The notes under the pieces are model-generated. The model searched no databases, was not told where the DNA came from, and was given only the letters and a program-made list of their open reading frames with translations. This document shows, one piece after another, positions 1 through 6,881 of a stretch of 8,039 nucleotides of DNA (its first letter is position 1; every line of letters starts with the position of its first letter). The position numbers and the translations under genes are program-made. This stretch comes from Actinomycetales bacterium (GTDB lineage: Bacteria; Actinomycetota; Actinomycetes; Actinomycetales; Dermabacteraceae). The stretch is taken from contig JAAZLF010000034.1 in the NCBI GenBank assembly GCA_012799425.1, positions 1 to 8,039 on the forward strand, written 5' to 3'.

Positions 1-20
1 CCCCGCCGGGCCCGCACGGA

Positions 21-40
21 CGGGGCCCGGCCGGGCCCCG
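21..40. repeat. Perfect 20-bp GC palindrome
   Basis: Bases 21-40 read cggggcccggccgggccccg, a perfect self-complementary 20-mer made only of G and C. It lies in the gene-free stretch 1-83, about 45 bp beyond the stop codon of the leftward antiporter gene. It could form a strong cruciform or RNA hairpin and may add to transcription termination of that gene, but no T-tract follows it on either strand. The palindrome is seen directly; its role is inference. Confidence 0.5.
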
Positions 41-42
41 CG

Positions 43-74
43 CGGCGGGAATCCGCCGGCCCTCGCGGGGCCGG
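43..74 (-). terminator. GC-rich stem-loops downstream of the antiporter gene
   Basis: Reading leftward from the antiporter stop (84-86), two stems follow. The first pairs 68-74 with 56-62 (ccggccc/gggccgg, five-base loop). The second pairs 53-58 with 43-48 (cggcgg/ccgccg, loop gaat). The two overlap by three bases, so they compete for 56-58. The first begins about 10 nt past the stop, a position typical of a terminator. No U-tract follows, so this would be a GC-only terminator of the kind common in high-GC actinobacteria, or simply a 3' stabilising structure. Confidence 0.3.
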
Positions 75-83
75 GGCAGGGCC

Positions 84-1268
84 TCAGGAGAACAGCGCCA
101 GCACGTACACCGCGAACAGCAGCAGGTGCACCGCGCCGTGGATCGCCGTGACCCGCGGCGCGGAGGCCGCCAGCGCCGAGACCGCGAGCGTGACGCCGAG
201 CAGCAGCAGGTTCGCGGGTGACTCGGCGAGGACCACCGGCGTGCCGGTGAGCAGGCCGATCACAAGCACTGTCGGGATCGTCAGGGCTAGGGTCGAGACA
301 AGCGCGCCATGGCACAGGTTCGCCACCCGCTGCATCTCCCCGGCCAGTGCGGCCCGCACCGCGGTGAGGGTCTCCGGGGTGAACACGATCATCGCGATCA
401 GCATCCCGCTCAGCGCGACCGGTGCGCCGAGCCGGGCCAGCCCGTCATCGAGCAGGCCCGCCATGTGCTGGGACAGCAGCACGATCGGCAGCACCGTCGC
501 GATCAGCAGGGCGGAGCGCAGCAGCAGCTCCGCACGATGGGTGGCCAGCGTCTCGCGCAGCGGGGTGCGCTCCGCGGCCGGGGCGGAGCTGTCGACAGAT
601 CGTGTCGATGCGGCCTGGCGGGGCGGTTCGACCTCTCGGAACTCTCCGGCCTGGGCGGACATCTGCCGCCAGAGGAAGAAGGCGTACACCACCACGGTCG
701 CGGCGCCGATCATCAGCGCCTGCCCGGGCAGATAGCCCCCGTCCCGGCCGATCATCATCGGCAGCGCGAAGGCGAGCGCCGCCAGTGCCACCAGCATCAT
801 CAGGTACGAGGAGGTGCCCACCCGGTGCAGGGCGAGTGCGCCGTGCTTCAGCCCTCCCACCAGCAGGCACAGGCCCAGCGCCAGGTTCATGATGATCATG
901 GACACGGCCATCACCGAGTCGCGGGCGATGGTGGTGTGCTCACCGGGTCCGAGCATCACCGCGGCGATCAGCACCACCTCGATGACCACGATCGACAGGG
1001 TCAGCACCAGGGTGCCGTACGGGTCGCCGAGGCGCCGGGCGAGCGCCTCGGCCTGCTGGACCACCCCGCCGGCGGCCACCACGATGATCGCGACGATCGC
1101 GGCGAGCACCAGGGCGAGCACGGCGGAGGGCAGCGGCCGGGCCAGCAGCGGCGACAGCAGGGTCGCGGCGCCGACGGCGATCCAGCCGAGCGCGAGGCGG
1201 GCGAGCGCGGCGCGGGTGAGGACCGTGCGGAGGAGTCCGCCGTCTCGGGCGGGCGTCTGTGTGGTCAC
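84..1268 (-). CDS. chaA: ChaA-family calcium/cation:proton antiporter
   Basis: Integral membrane antiporter of 394 residues that probably exchanges Ca2+ (and perhaps Na+ or K+) for protons across the cytoplasmic membrane. It belongs to the Ca2+/cation antiporter superfamily. The sequence shows about eleven hydrophobic segments in two halves joined by a polar cytoplasmic loop (about 201-245). The first alpha-repeat holds the ChaA-like signature GDPYGTLVLTLSIVVIEV (81-98) with the membrane-embedded acidic residue Glu97. The second holds FTPETLTAVRAAL (296-308) with Glu299. These are the expected ion-binding glutamates. E. coli ChaA is about 366 residues, so the length fits, the loop being longer here. 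The start is GTG at 1268-1266, preceded by AGGAGG (1282-1277) at 8 nt. The gene lies 164 bp downstream of the lipoprotein gene on the same strand, and probably has its own promoter. The family call is secure; the transported ion is not. Confidence 0.88.
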   Translation of the reverse strand: MTTQTPARDGGLLRTVLTRAALARLALGWIAVGAATLLSPLLARPLPSAVLALVLAAIVAIIVVAAGGVVQQAEALARRLGDPYGTLVLTLSIVVIEVVLIAAVMLGPGEHTTIARDSVMAVSMIIMNLALGLCLLVGGLKHGALALHRVGTSSYLMMLVALAALAFALPMMIGRDGGYLPGQALMIGAATVVVYAFFLWRQMSAQAGEFREVEPPRQAASTRSVDSSAPAAERTPLRETLATHRAELLLRSALLIATVLPIVLLSQHMAGLLDDGLARLGAPVALSGMLIAMIVFTPETLTAVRAALAGEMQRVANLCHGALVSTLALTIPTVLVIGLLTGTPVVLAESPANLLLLGVTLAVSALAASAPRVTAIHGAVHLLLFAVYVLALFS

Positions 1269-1363
1269 GGGAGGAACCTCCTGCGAGGCCGTCCTCGGGT
1301 GAGTGCACCGACCGGGTCGTCCCGGCCGGGGCGCCGGCGAGAGCGGCCGACGCGACCTCCCCC

Positions 1364-1389
1364 ACGATAGCTGCGTGAGTGATGATCAC
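1364..1389 (-). promoter_or_regulatory. Possible antiporter promoter with a GTGATGATCAC dyad
   Basis: On the minus strand TATCGT (1369-1364) resembles a -10 box about 95 nt upstream of the GTG start. An 11-bp palindrome with a central G, GTGAT-G-ATCAC, covers 1379-1389, close to where the -35 box would lie. No good TTGACA-like -35 is present. A dyad here would suit a repressor that controls the antiporter. Both motifs are seen directly; the function is inferred and the hexamer match is modest. Confidence 0.3.
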
Positions 1390-1402
1390 GCCGCCGCCGG
1401 TG

Positions 1403-1424
1403 AGCGACCTGACCATCCGTCGCT
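1403..1424 (-). terminator. Hairpin after the lipoprotein gene
   Basis: AGCGAC (1403-1408) and GTCGCT (1419-1424) form a perfect 6-bp stem with a 10-nt loop, starting about 9 nt past the lipoprotein stop codon. There is no T-tract on the minus strand, so this is only a weak terminator candidate or an RNA 3' end structure. Confidence 0.22.
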
Positions 1425-1432
1425 GCGGTGGA

Positions 1433-2365
1433 TCACTCCTCGTGCGGGGCCTCGATCCCGACCAGCAGGCCCTGGTCGTTGTCCGCGTAGGTGCCGGGTG
1501 CGACCGAGAGGTCCCAGCGCTCGCCCCCGGCGGTGGCGGCCTCGCAGTCGACCGTCTCGAAGCGGGCGAAGTCCAGGCCGTCCTCGCAGGTGACCTCGGA
1601 CCAGTCGGCCATTCCCTGCACCGGGACGTACGCGAACTCGGAGGTGAGGGTGTCCAGGGTGCTGCTGGCGAGCTGCTCAGCGCTCAGCGGCTCGAGCCCG
1701 AAGGCGGAGCCGAAACCCACCCCGGTGAGGACCGCGTCCTCCTCGAGCAGGTCGTCGGCGCTCTCCGGGAGCCCGCCACCGGTGGTGAACAGCACCGCGT
1801 CCTGGCTGCCGCTCATAGGCTCCTCCTTGTGCGGGATGCGCACCGCGTGTGCGGTCCACTCCTGGGCGGGCTCGGACTGCTCGATCCCCGCCGGGCCCTC
1901 GCAGCCGGCTGTGCCTCCCTGCTCGAGCACGAGATCGTCGGCGCACTCGGCGGGGGCGTCGAACCGCGCGGTGAGCAGACCGGCCAGATCCTCGGCCGTC
2001 ACGGTGAGGGGGCCGTCGCCGGTGGCATCGTCGAGACCCAGATCGGTCACCAGCATGATCCGGGTGCGCTCGCCGGAGGCCGCGGGGCCGTCTGCTCCGT
2101 CCGGGTCCTCGGCGTCATCCTCGTCGCGATCATCCGCCGTGCCGCCCTCATCGGAGGCCGGGTCTCCGTCGTTCTCGGAGGGCGAGTCCTCGCCCGTGGG
2201 CTGCGACTGTTCGCCGCCGCCGTCGGAGGCCTCCGTGCTGCTCGCGGGGGAATCGGCCTCCGGGCCGCCGCCCTCCGAACCACAGGCGGACAGGCCCAGC
2301 AGCGCCGCGGCGGCCGCCAGAGCGAGAGCGGATCGGGCGGGACGGGTGAAGCGCGTGACGGTCAT
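1433..2365 (-). CDS. Secreted acidic lipoprotein of unknown function
   Basis: A 310-residue predicted lipoprotein exported by Sec and anchored to the outer face of the membrane. It has a basic n-region (Arg5, Arg8, Arg11), a hydrophobic stretch (12-25) and a lipobox LSAC with the lipidated Cys28. Residues 29-98 form a low-complexity linker rich in Asp, Glu, Ser, Gly and Pro, probably disordered and reaching through the wall. Residues 100-310 look like a folded domain. They hold four cysteines in two pairs of identical spacing (141/155 and 260/274), likely disulfides. I recognise no family for this domain; a loose similarity to extracellular sensor or ligand-binding lipoprotein domains is possible but unproven. 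The ATG at 2365 is preceded by a purine-rich GGAAGAGG. The gene follows the small membrane protein gene by 170 bp and has a promoter candidate in that gap. Confidence 0.82.
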   Translation of the reverse strand: MTVTRFTRPARSALALAAAAALLGLSACGSEGGGPEADSPASSTEASDGGGEQSQPTGEDSPSENDGDPASDEGGTADDRDEDDAEDPDGADGPAASGERTRIMLVTDLGLDDATGDGPLTVTAEDLAGLLTARFDAPAECADDLVLEQGGTAGCEGPAGIEQSEPAQEWTAHAVRIPHKEEPMSGSQDAVLFTTGGGLPESADDLLEEDAVLTGVGFGSAFGLEPLSAEQLASSTLDTLTSEFAYVPVQGMADWSEVTCEDGLDFARFETVDCEAATAGGERWDLSVAPGTYADNDQGLLVGIEAPHEE

Positions 2366-2440
2366 GGGGGTCCTCTTCCTCGAGAGCCCGGGGCGGCGGT
2401 GGTGCCGTCACGGAGCCGGACTCGATGCGTTCCGGCCCAC

Positions 2441-2469
2441 ACCGTGCCATTTGGTCAAGGAACGGTCAA
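2441..2469 (-). promoter_or_regulatory. Promoter candidate with two 11-nt-spaced TTGACC repeats
   Basis: Read on the plus strand, GGTCAA occurs at 2453-2458 and again at 2464-2469, exactly 11 bp apart and so on one face of the helix. On the minus strand the farther copy, TTGACC, can act as a -35 box, with CACGGT (2446-2441) 17 nt downstream as a weak -10. Transcription would start about 70 nt before the lipoprotein ATG. Direct repeats with an 11-bp period are typical of OmpR/PhoB-type response-regulator sites (for example actinobacterial PHO boxes). The repeat is seen; the regulator is inference. Confidence 0.35.
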
Positions 2470-2535
2470 CGAAATCCCATGGAATCGCGGTGTCGGGTCC
2501 GTGGAGGTCCTGTGCCCGGCGGGATGGAGCCTGCC

Positions 2536-2829
2536 TCAGCGCCGCTCGGGCGGCCCCGACGAGGGGCCGTCGCCGCGGGGCCCGGGGTCTCCGTGCTGCC
2601 GACGGTACAGATCGTCCTCGGCATCCTCCTCCGCCCTCGTGCCCGAGCGTCGCGGATCGCGGAAGCCCAGCGCGATGCCGAGCCCGGCACCGACGATGAA
2701 GCCGACCAGCGCGCCCGCGAAGAGATTGTCGAAGACGGCCAGCCCCAGGCCGACGCCCACGGTGAAGCCGATCATCATCCCGAACGGCAGCCAGGTGGCG
2801 TCGAAGCGGCGGCGGGTGCGGGGAGTCAT
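2536..2829 (-). CDS. Small two-helix membrane protein, uncharacterised
   Basis: A 97-residue protein with a basic N-terminus, two predicted membrane helices (about 13-33 and 37-56) and a polar, proline- and arginine-rich C-terminal tail (57-97) that probably lies in the cytoplasm. Both helices are glycine-rich with GxG and GxxxG-type spacing, as in glycine-zipper proteins whose helices pack closely or oligomerise. No enzymatic motif is present and I do not recognise a named family. The ATG at 2829 follows GGAGG at a short spacing of 4 nt. The gene is divergent from the SulP transporter gene (145 bp between starts) and 170 bp upstream of the lipoprotein gene on the same strand. Codon use is like that of its neighbours, which supports a real gene. 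Confidence 0.68.
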   Translation of the reverse strand: MTPRTRRRFDATWLPFGMMIGFTVGVGLGLAVFDNLFAGALVGFIVGAGLGIALGFRDPRRSGTRAEEDAEDDLYRRQHGDPGPRGDGPSSGPPERR

Positions 2830-2889
2830 GGATCCTCCGTCCGATGGTGTCCTGGGGTGCCGGATGCACCCGCGGGAGCGGGACCCCTC

Positions 2890-2967
2890 AGACTAGACCC
2901 GTCCCGCTGCGGCCCCGCCCGCCGAGGCCCGGACCGGGCCCCGCCCGGCGGGTTTCGCCGATACGAT
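2890..2967. promoter_or_regulatory. Divergent promoter region between membrane-protein and SulP genes
   Basis: Rightward, TACGAT (2962-2967) fits a -10 box and lies exactly 7 nt before the GTG of the SulP gene, so transcription would start at or next to the start codon. No Shine-Dalgarno sequence is visible before that GTG. Leftward, TAGTCT (2895-2890) is a weak -10 candidate for the small membrane protein. Between them lies a near-perfect dyad, GGCCCGG-A-CCGGGCC (2926-2940), followed by CCGCC-C-GGCGG (2941-2951). Both sit where the rightward -35 box would be and could be an operator or just GC-rich sequence. Confidence 0.4.
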
Positions 2968-2974
2968 CCCAGGC

Positions 2975-4456
2975 GTGACAGCGACCCCGACCCCGCCCTC
3001 GAGCCCGACGACCCTGCAGGCCCTGCGCAACCCCCGCCTGCTGACCACCGAAGCGCTCGCCGGGGCGGTCACGACCCTCGCACTGATCCCCGAGGTGATC
3101 TCCTTCTCGGTGATCGCCGGCGTGGACCCCAAGGTCAGCCTCATCGCCTCCGTGGTGCTGGCGATCTCGATGTCGATCCTCGGCGGCCGCCCGGCGATGA
3201 TCACCGCCGCCGCGGGCGCGGTCGCACTCGTGGTGGCGCCCCTGGTGCACACCCACGGCGTCGAGTACCTGCTGCCCACCGTGATCCTCGCCGGCATCAT
3301 CCAGATCCTCTTCGGGGTGCTGGGCCTGGCGCGGATCATGCGGTTCATCCCGCGCTCGGTGATGATCGGTTTCGTCAACGCGCTGGGCATCCTCATCTTC
3401 GTCGCGCAGCTGCAGCATGTCCTGGACGTGCCCGCGATGGTGTACCCGCTGTTCGCGCTGACGCTCGTGGTGGTGCTCGTGCTGCCGCGCTTCACCAAGG
3501 CCGTGCCCGCACCGCTGGTCGCGATCGTGCTGGTCACCGCCATCGCGATGATCGCGCATCTCACCGTCCCCACCGTCGGTGACCAGGGCGCGGTCTCCGG
3601 CGGCCTGCCCGGCCTCACCCCGCTGACGGTGCCGCTCGATCTCGAGACCCTCCGCCTGATCCTCCCCACCGCGCTCAGCGTCGCCTTCGTGGGCCTGATG
3701 GAGACGCTGCTGACCGCCAAGCTGGTCGACGACATCACCGACACCCGCTCGCACAAGACCCGCGAGTCCTGGGCGCTCGGCGTCGCGAACATCCTCGCCG
3801 GCTGCTGGGGCGGCATCGCCGGCTGCGCCATGATCGGCCAGACCGTGGTCAACGTGAAGCTCGGCCGCGCCCGCACCCGGCTATCCACCTTCTTCGCCGG
3901 CGTGATGCTGCTGATCCTGGTCACCGTGCTCTCCGACCTGATGGAGGCGATCCCGATGGCCGCGCTCGCCGCGGTGATGATGGTCGTGGCCGTCTCCACC
4001 GTGGACTTCCACAGCATCAGGCCCTCCACCCTGAAGCGGATGCCGCTGTCCGAGACCCTCGTGATGGCCACGACCGTCGTCGTGGTGGTCGCCACGAACA
4101 ACCTCGCGATCGGGGTCGCGGCCGGTGCGCTGCTGGCCATGGTGCTCTTCGCCCGCCGCGTCGCACACGTGACCACTGTGCGGCGCATCGCGAAGGAGGG
4201 GGCGGCGCTGTACACGGTGCGCGGTCCGCTGTTCTTCGGCAGCAGCAACGACCTCGTCGAGCAGTTCACCTACTCCGAGGACCCGCCCCAGGTGACCGTC
4301 GACTTCTCCGCCGCGCAGATCTGGGACGCCTCGACCGTGGCCGTGCTCGACTCCGTGCAGACCAAGTACGCCGAGCACGACATCGAGGTGCGCTTCACCG
4401 GCCTGGACGAGCACTCCACCGCCTTCCACGGCCGGCTCACCGGCACCCTGAACTGA
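2975..4456 (+). CDS. SulP/SLC26-family anion transporter with C-terminal STAS domain
   Basis: A 493-residue membrane transporter of the SulP (SLC26) family, which moves inorganic anions such as sulfate or bicarbonate, often with H+ or Na+. The membrane domain runs from about residue 25 to 395 and includes the family-typical stretches LIPEVISFSVIAGVDP (37-52) and GGRPAMITAAAGAVAL (70-85). A compact STAS domain follows at about 408-490, with the recognisable DFSAAQIWDASTVAVLD segment (443-459). The overall pattern and length resemble the short Bacillus YbaR/YvdB-like group rather than the longer BicA or DauA proteins, so the substrate stays open. The GTG start lacks a ribosome binding site but lies 7 nt after a -10-like TACGAT, which argues for a leaderless mRNA. 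The gene stands alone on its strand, divergent from the small membrane protein gene and convergent with the peptidase gene. Confidence 0.92.
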   Translation: MTATPTPPSSPTTLQALRNPRLLTTEALAGAVTTLALIPEVISFSVIAGVDPKVSLIASVVLAISMSILGGRPAMITAAAGAVALVVAPLVHTHGVEYLLPTVILAGIIQILFGVLGLARIMRFIPRSVMIGFVNALGILIFVAQLQHVLDVPAMVYPLFALTLVVVLVLPRFTKAVPAPLVAIVLVTAIAMIAHLTVPTVGDQGAVSGGLPGLTPLTVPLDLETLRLILPTALSVAFVGLMETLLTAKLVDDITDTRSHKTRESWALGVANILAGCWGGIAGCAMIGQTVVNVKLGRARTRLSTFFAGVMLLILVTVLSDLMEAIPMAALAAVMMVVAVSTVDFHSIRPSTLKRMPLSETLVMATTVVVVVATNNLAIGVAAGALLAMVLFARRVAHVTTVRRIAKEGAALYTVRGPLFFGSSNDLVEQFTYSEDPPQVTVDFSAAQIWDASTVAVLDSVQTKYAEHDIEVRFTGLDEHSTAFHGRLTGTLN

Positions 4457-4465
4457 GCCGCTCGG

Positions 4466-4478
4466 GGCCCACCGGGCC
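4466..4478 (+). terminator. Weak GC hairpin between convergent stops
   Basis: The 60-bp gap between the SulP and peptidase stop codons is rich in G and C. GGCCC (4466-4470) and GGGCC (4474-4478) pair around a 3-nt loop, and further complementary GGCCC blocks follow near 4494-4498. There is no T-tract on either strand. It could act as a shared, weak terminator, but base composition alone may explain it. Confidence 0.2.
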
Positions 4479-4516
4479 GGGGCGCGCCGAGCTGGCCCGT
4501 CGGCCGGCCTGCTATC

Positions 4517-6532
4517 TCACCAGGGCAGCACCTCGGGCACCGGCTCCGCACCGCGCACGTGCTGATCGCAGAAGGCGAGCACGGCCTGGTTCCAGGCGAG
4601 CGCGTTCGAGGGCGTGAGCACCCAGTGGTTCTCGCTGGTCAGCTGCAGGAAGCGGTGCGGCATGTCTTGCGGCTCGCCGTCCCAGGTCGAGACCAGGTCC
4701 CACCACAGCCGCAGCGCTTCGCTGATCGGCACCCGGTAGTCGCGGTTGCCGTGGGTGATCAGCATCGGGGTGGTGATCGTCTCCACCTCGTGATGCGGTG
4801 AGAAGGCGCGGTACCAGTCCGGGTTCTCCTCCTCGTGCAGGTGCACGCGCATCTTCCCCGCCGCCGCATCGGTGGTGCGGTGCTGCTGGTCCAGCGCCCA
4901 CAGGCCCGCATGGGAGACGATCGCATCGAACCTCTCGGTGTGCCCGGCGATCCAGTTGGCCATGAATCCGCCGAACGAGGCGCCGAGCATCGCGGTGCGC
5001 GAGCCGTCGAGATCCTCCCGCACGAGGACCGCATCGAGCAGCGTCTCGCACTCGCGGTAGACCACATCGGGACGGCGAGGCCAACCCCGGTTCAGGCCCG
5101 TGTCCCCGTAGCCGGTGGACATCGCCGGATCGGGCATCAGCACCGCGTAGCCCCGCTCGACCGCGAGCCACGGGCACCAGCGCCAGCTCCACGCGTTGTA
5201 GGAGGCGTGCGGGCCGCCGTGGATCCACAGCATCATCGGGGCGGGGGATCCGGTCGAGGCCGAGGCCGGCAGGCACAGCCAGCCGCCCACGGTGACGTCG
5301 CCGACCTTCGTCTCGACCCACTCGAGCGTGCCGGGCAGGGCGCCGACAGCTCCCGGGGCCGGCAGCTCGGTGACGGCGCCGTCGGTCGCGATCCGGGTGG
5401 GCCGGGCGGGCTCACCCACGTCGCTGCGCAGCGCGAACACGCCGTCGGCCCCGGCGGCGAGGGAGGAGAACACTCCGCCCCCGACCAGCGTGCGTGCCTC
5501 TCCCGTCGACGGGTCGATCACGAGCACCGCGCCCGAGGAGTGCAGGTCACCGGCGACCAGGAGCGCGCCGTCCACCGCCCATTCGATGTCGCTGGGGGTG
5601 AGATCGCCCAGCTGCGCGATCACGGGGTCGCCGCCGCCCACGGGATGGATCTCCAGGCGGCTGTAGCTGGTGTCGGAGGGGGAGGAGGTGGTCGAGCGGA
5701 TCACGGCCAGGTGCCTGCCGTCCCGGGAGAACAGCGGGCTGCTGTACTGGGCATGCTCACCGGCCTCCAGCAGCACCTCACGGCGCAGGGTGGCGGTGTC
5801 GAGCAGCACGATCGAGCTGCGGGTCTCGCCGCCGCGCACGCGATGGGTCCAGGAGGTCGCCACGGTGGTGCCGTCGGGGGAGAGGTCCGCGGAGGCGGCG
5901 TAGAGGGTCACGGTGCCCACGTCCGGGGTGAGATCGGTGAGGTCGCCGTGCGGGGAGACCAGCACCAGGCGCCTGCTGCGGTCGCCGATCTCGTGGTCCC
6001 ACAGCCGGATCGGCATCCCGGTGTGCCAGATGGTGGTCTGCTTCGCGTCCTTGCGGGCCTTCCTCCGCTCGGCATCATCCTCGAGGGTGCCGCCGGGAAG
6101 CACGGCGGTGGCGGCGAGCATGTGGCCGTCCTCGGCGACGGACAGCAGCGACAGGCCCCCGGGCGCCGACGCCACCACCTGGGCCTCGCCCGTGCGGGGC
6201 AGGCGCCAGATCGCCGCTGTCTCCTCCTCGGCGCCGCCCTCGGGATCCGGCCGCGCGGAGCTGAACAGCAGCGAGCCGTCCGGCGCGAAGCGGGGCGAGC
6301 TCTCGCCCTGGGCGGAGAAGGTCAGCCGCCGTGCGGGCTCACTGCCTGCGGGGTCGAGCTCCCAGAGCGAGGAGACGAGCTTCGCGCCCGGCTCGTCGGC
6401 CTCCTGGATGGCGGCGACCACCCTGCCGTCCTGGCTCGCGGTCACGGAGGCCAGTCGGGGGATCCGCAGGAAGCCGTCGATGTCGGAGAAATCCGTGAAG
6501 GGGCTCGAGGTCTCAGCGCTGGGAGTGCTCAT
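4517..6532 (-). CDS. S9-family prolyl oligopeptidase-like serine peptidase
   Basis: A 671-residue cytoplasmic peptidase of family S9 (acylaminoacyl-peptidase/dipeptidyl-peptidase group), expected to cleave short peptides or blocked N-termini. Roughly residues 25-400 form a beta-propeller of WD40/TolB-like blades (for example SPRFAPDGSLLFSS). The alpha/beta-hydrolase domain fills the rest. The triad is visible: nucleophile Ser519 in GASFGGF, Asp598 in HGNRDYRVP and His636 in SENHW, with the oxyanion-region motif HGGPH at 438-442. No signal peptide is seen. Start choice: an in-frame ATG lies 10 codons upstream (6562) with only GAGG directly abutting it. I prefer the ATG at 6532, because TAGCGT (6545-6540) sits 7 nt before it, as for a leaderless mRNA, and the protein then begins near the expected domain start. 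It converges with the SulP gene. A truncated dehydrogenase end lies 42 nt upstream on the same strand. Confidence 0.9.
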   Translation of the reverse strand: MSTPSAETSSPFTDFSDIDGFLRIPRLASVTASQDGRVVAAIQEADEPGAKLVSSLWELDPAGSEPARRLTFSAQGESSPRFAPDGSLLFSSARPDPEGGAEEETAAIWRLPRTGEAQVVASAPGGLSLLSVAEDGHMLAATAVLPGGTLEDDAERRKARKDAKQTTIWHTGMPIRLWDHEIGDRSRRLVLVSPHGDLTDLTPDVGTVTLYAASADLSPDGTTVATSWTHRVRGGETRSSIVLLDTATLRREVLLEAGEHAQYSSPLFSRDGRHLAVIRSTTSSPSDTSYSRLEIHPVGGGDPVIAQLGDLTPSDIEWAVDGALLVAGDLHSSGAVLVIDPSTGEARTLVGGGVFSSLAAGADGVFALRSDVGEPARPTRIATDGAVTELPAPGAVGALPGTLEWVETKVGDVTVGGWLCLPASASTGSPAPMMLWIHGGPHASYNAWSWRWCPWLAVERGYAVLMPDPAMSTGYGDTGLNRGWPRRPDVVYRECETLLDAVLVREDLDGSRTAMLGASFGGFMANWIAGHTERFDAIVSHAGLWALDQQHRTTDAAAGKMRVHLHEEENPDWYRAFSPHHEVETITTPMLITHGNRDYRVPISEALRLWWDLVSTWDGEPQDMPHRFLQLTSENHWVLTPSNALAWNQAVLAFCDQHVRGAEPVPEVLPW

Positions 6533-6539
6533 CCGCGCC

Positions 6540-6545
6540 ACGCTA
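6540..6545 (-). promoter_or_regulatory. -10-like box for a leaderless peptidase mRNA
   Basis: TAGCGT on the minus strand matches TANNNT and lies exactly 7 nt before the preferred ATG at 6532. No Shine-Dalgarno sequence precedes that ATG. The same geometry is seen at the SulP start. No clear -35 box is present. The 10-codon extension to 6562 would bury this motif inside the coding region. Confidence 0.38.
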
Positions 6546-6574
6546 CCGGAGGAGCGTGCCATCCTCAGGACCGC

Positions 6575-6697
6575 TCAGCGCCGGATGACGGGGCCCCCGC
6601 CGGAATGGTCCGTTTCGAGCTCGCCAAGCGCCTGCGCTGCCTCGGCCAGCGGATACGTGCGCTCCCGCGAGAATGCCCAGCACCGCGCCGCATGCGA
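6575..6697 (-). pseudogene. 3' remnant of a zinc-type/quinone oxidoreductase-like dehydrogenase
   Basis: One minus-strand frame, open from 6697 to the TGA at 6575-6577, ends with about 33 residues that resemble the C-terminus of NADP-dependent zinc-type or quinone oxidoreductase-like dehydrogenases. The stretch RTYPLAEAAQALGELETDH followed by a glycine-rich turn and PVIRR fits the family pattern (Y/F)PLAEAAxAxxxLExGHxxGKxVI. The Lys of the usual GK is replaced. In-frame TGA at 6698-6700 and no start codon mean that the catalytic and Rossmann domains, normally over 280 residues, are missing. The seven or so residues nearest the upstream stop do not look like the family, so the break is probably near 6670-6690. 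Nothing in the next 180 bp continues the family in any frame I read. The remnant lies directly upstream of the peptidase gene and marks the likely edge of an insertion or deletion. Identification is by pattern only. Confidence 0.5.
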
Positions 6698-6790
6698 TCA
6701 GCAACGGCTGTCTGCGGTTCAGGAAGTTGCGGATCGTACTGCAAGGCTAGCTGTTGCGGGTCGTGACGATGGATTTCACGTCGCGCGGGG

Positions 6791-6816
6791 CATCTGAGCA
6801 ATCGTGCTCAGGCATG
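6791..6816. promoter_or_regulatory. Inverted repeat CTGAGCA-N4-TGCTCAG upstream of the cassette
   Basis: CTGAGCA (6794-6800) and TGCTCAG (6805-6811) form a perfect 7-bp dyad around ATCG. With CAT (6791-6793) and ATG (6814-6816) the stem extends across a two-base bulge. It lies in the gene-free stretch before the 96-residue gene, about 65 bp upstream of its start, and could be a repressor operator or an RNA hairpin. No T-tract follows on either strand, so a terminator is unlikely. Beyond this dyad and the dehydrogenase remnant, I see nothing else supportable between 6546 and 6870. Confidence 0.4.
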
Positions 6817-6881
6817 TCGTGGACGACTGCTCTCTGAGTCGCTCCGACCCCCGGGGCGATAGGTTGGATCGGGGAGGTCTG

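Noticed and set aside
1379..2896. Long rightward frames (over 400 codons) opposite the lipoprotein and small membrane protein genes
   Set aside because: Long antisense frames are expected in very GC-rich DNA. Their products lack domains, whereas the minus-strand products have a lipobox or membrane helices and ribosome binding sites.
6565..6801. Leftward frame of 78 codons over the junction region
   Set aside because: Its frame differs from the dehydrogenase remnant, its composition is Arg/Pro-rich as in out-of-frame translations of GC-rich DNA, and no family pattern is seen.
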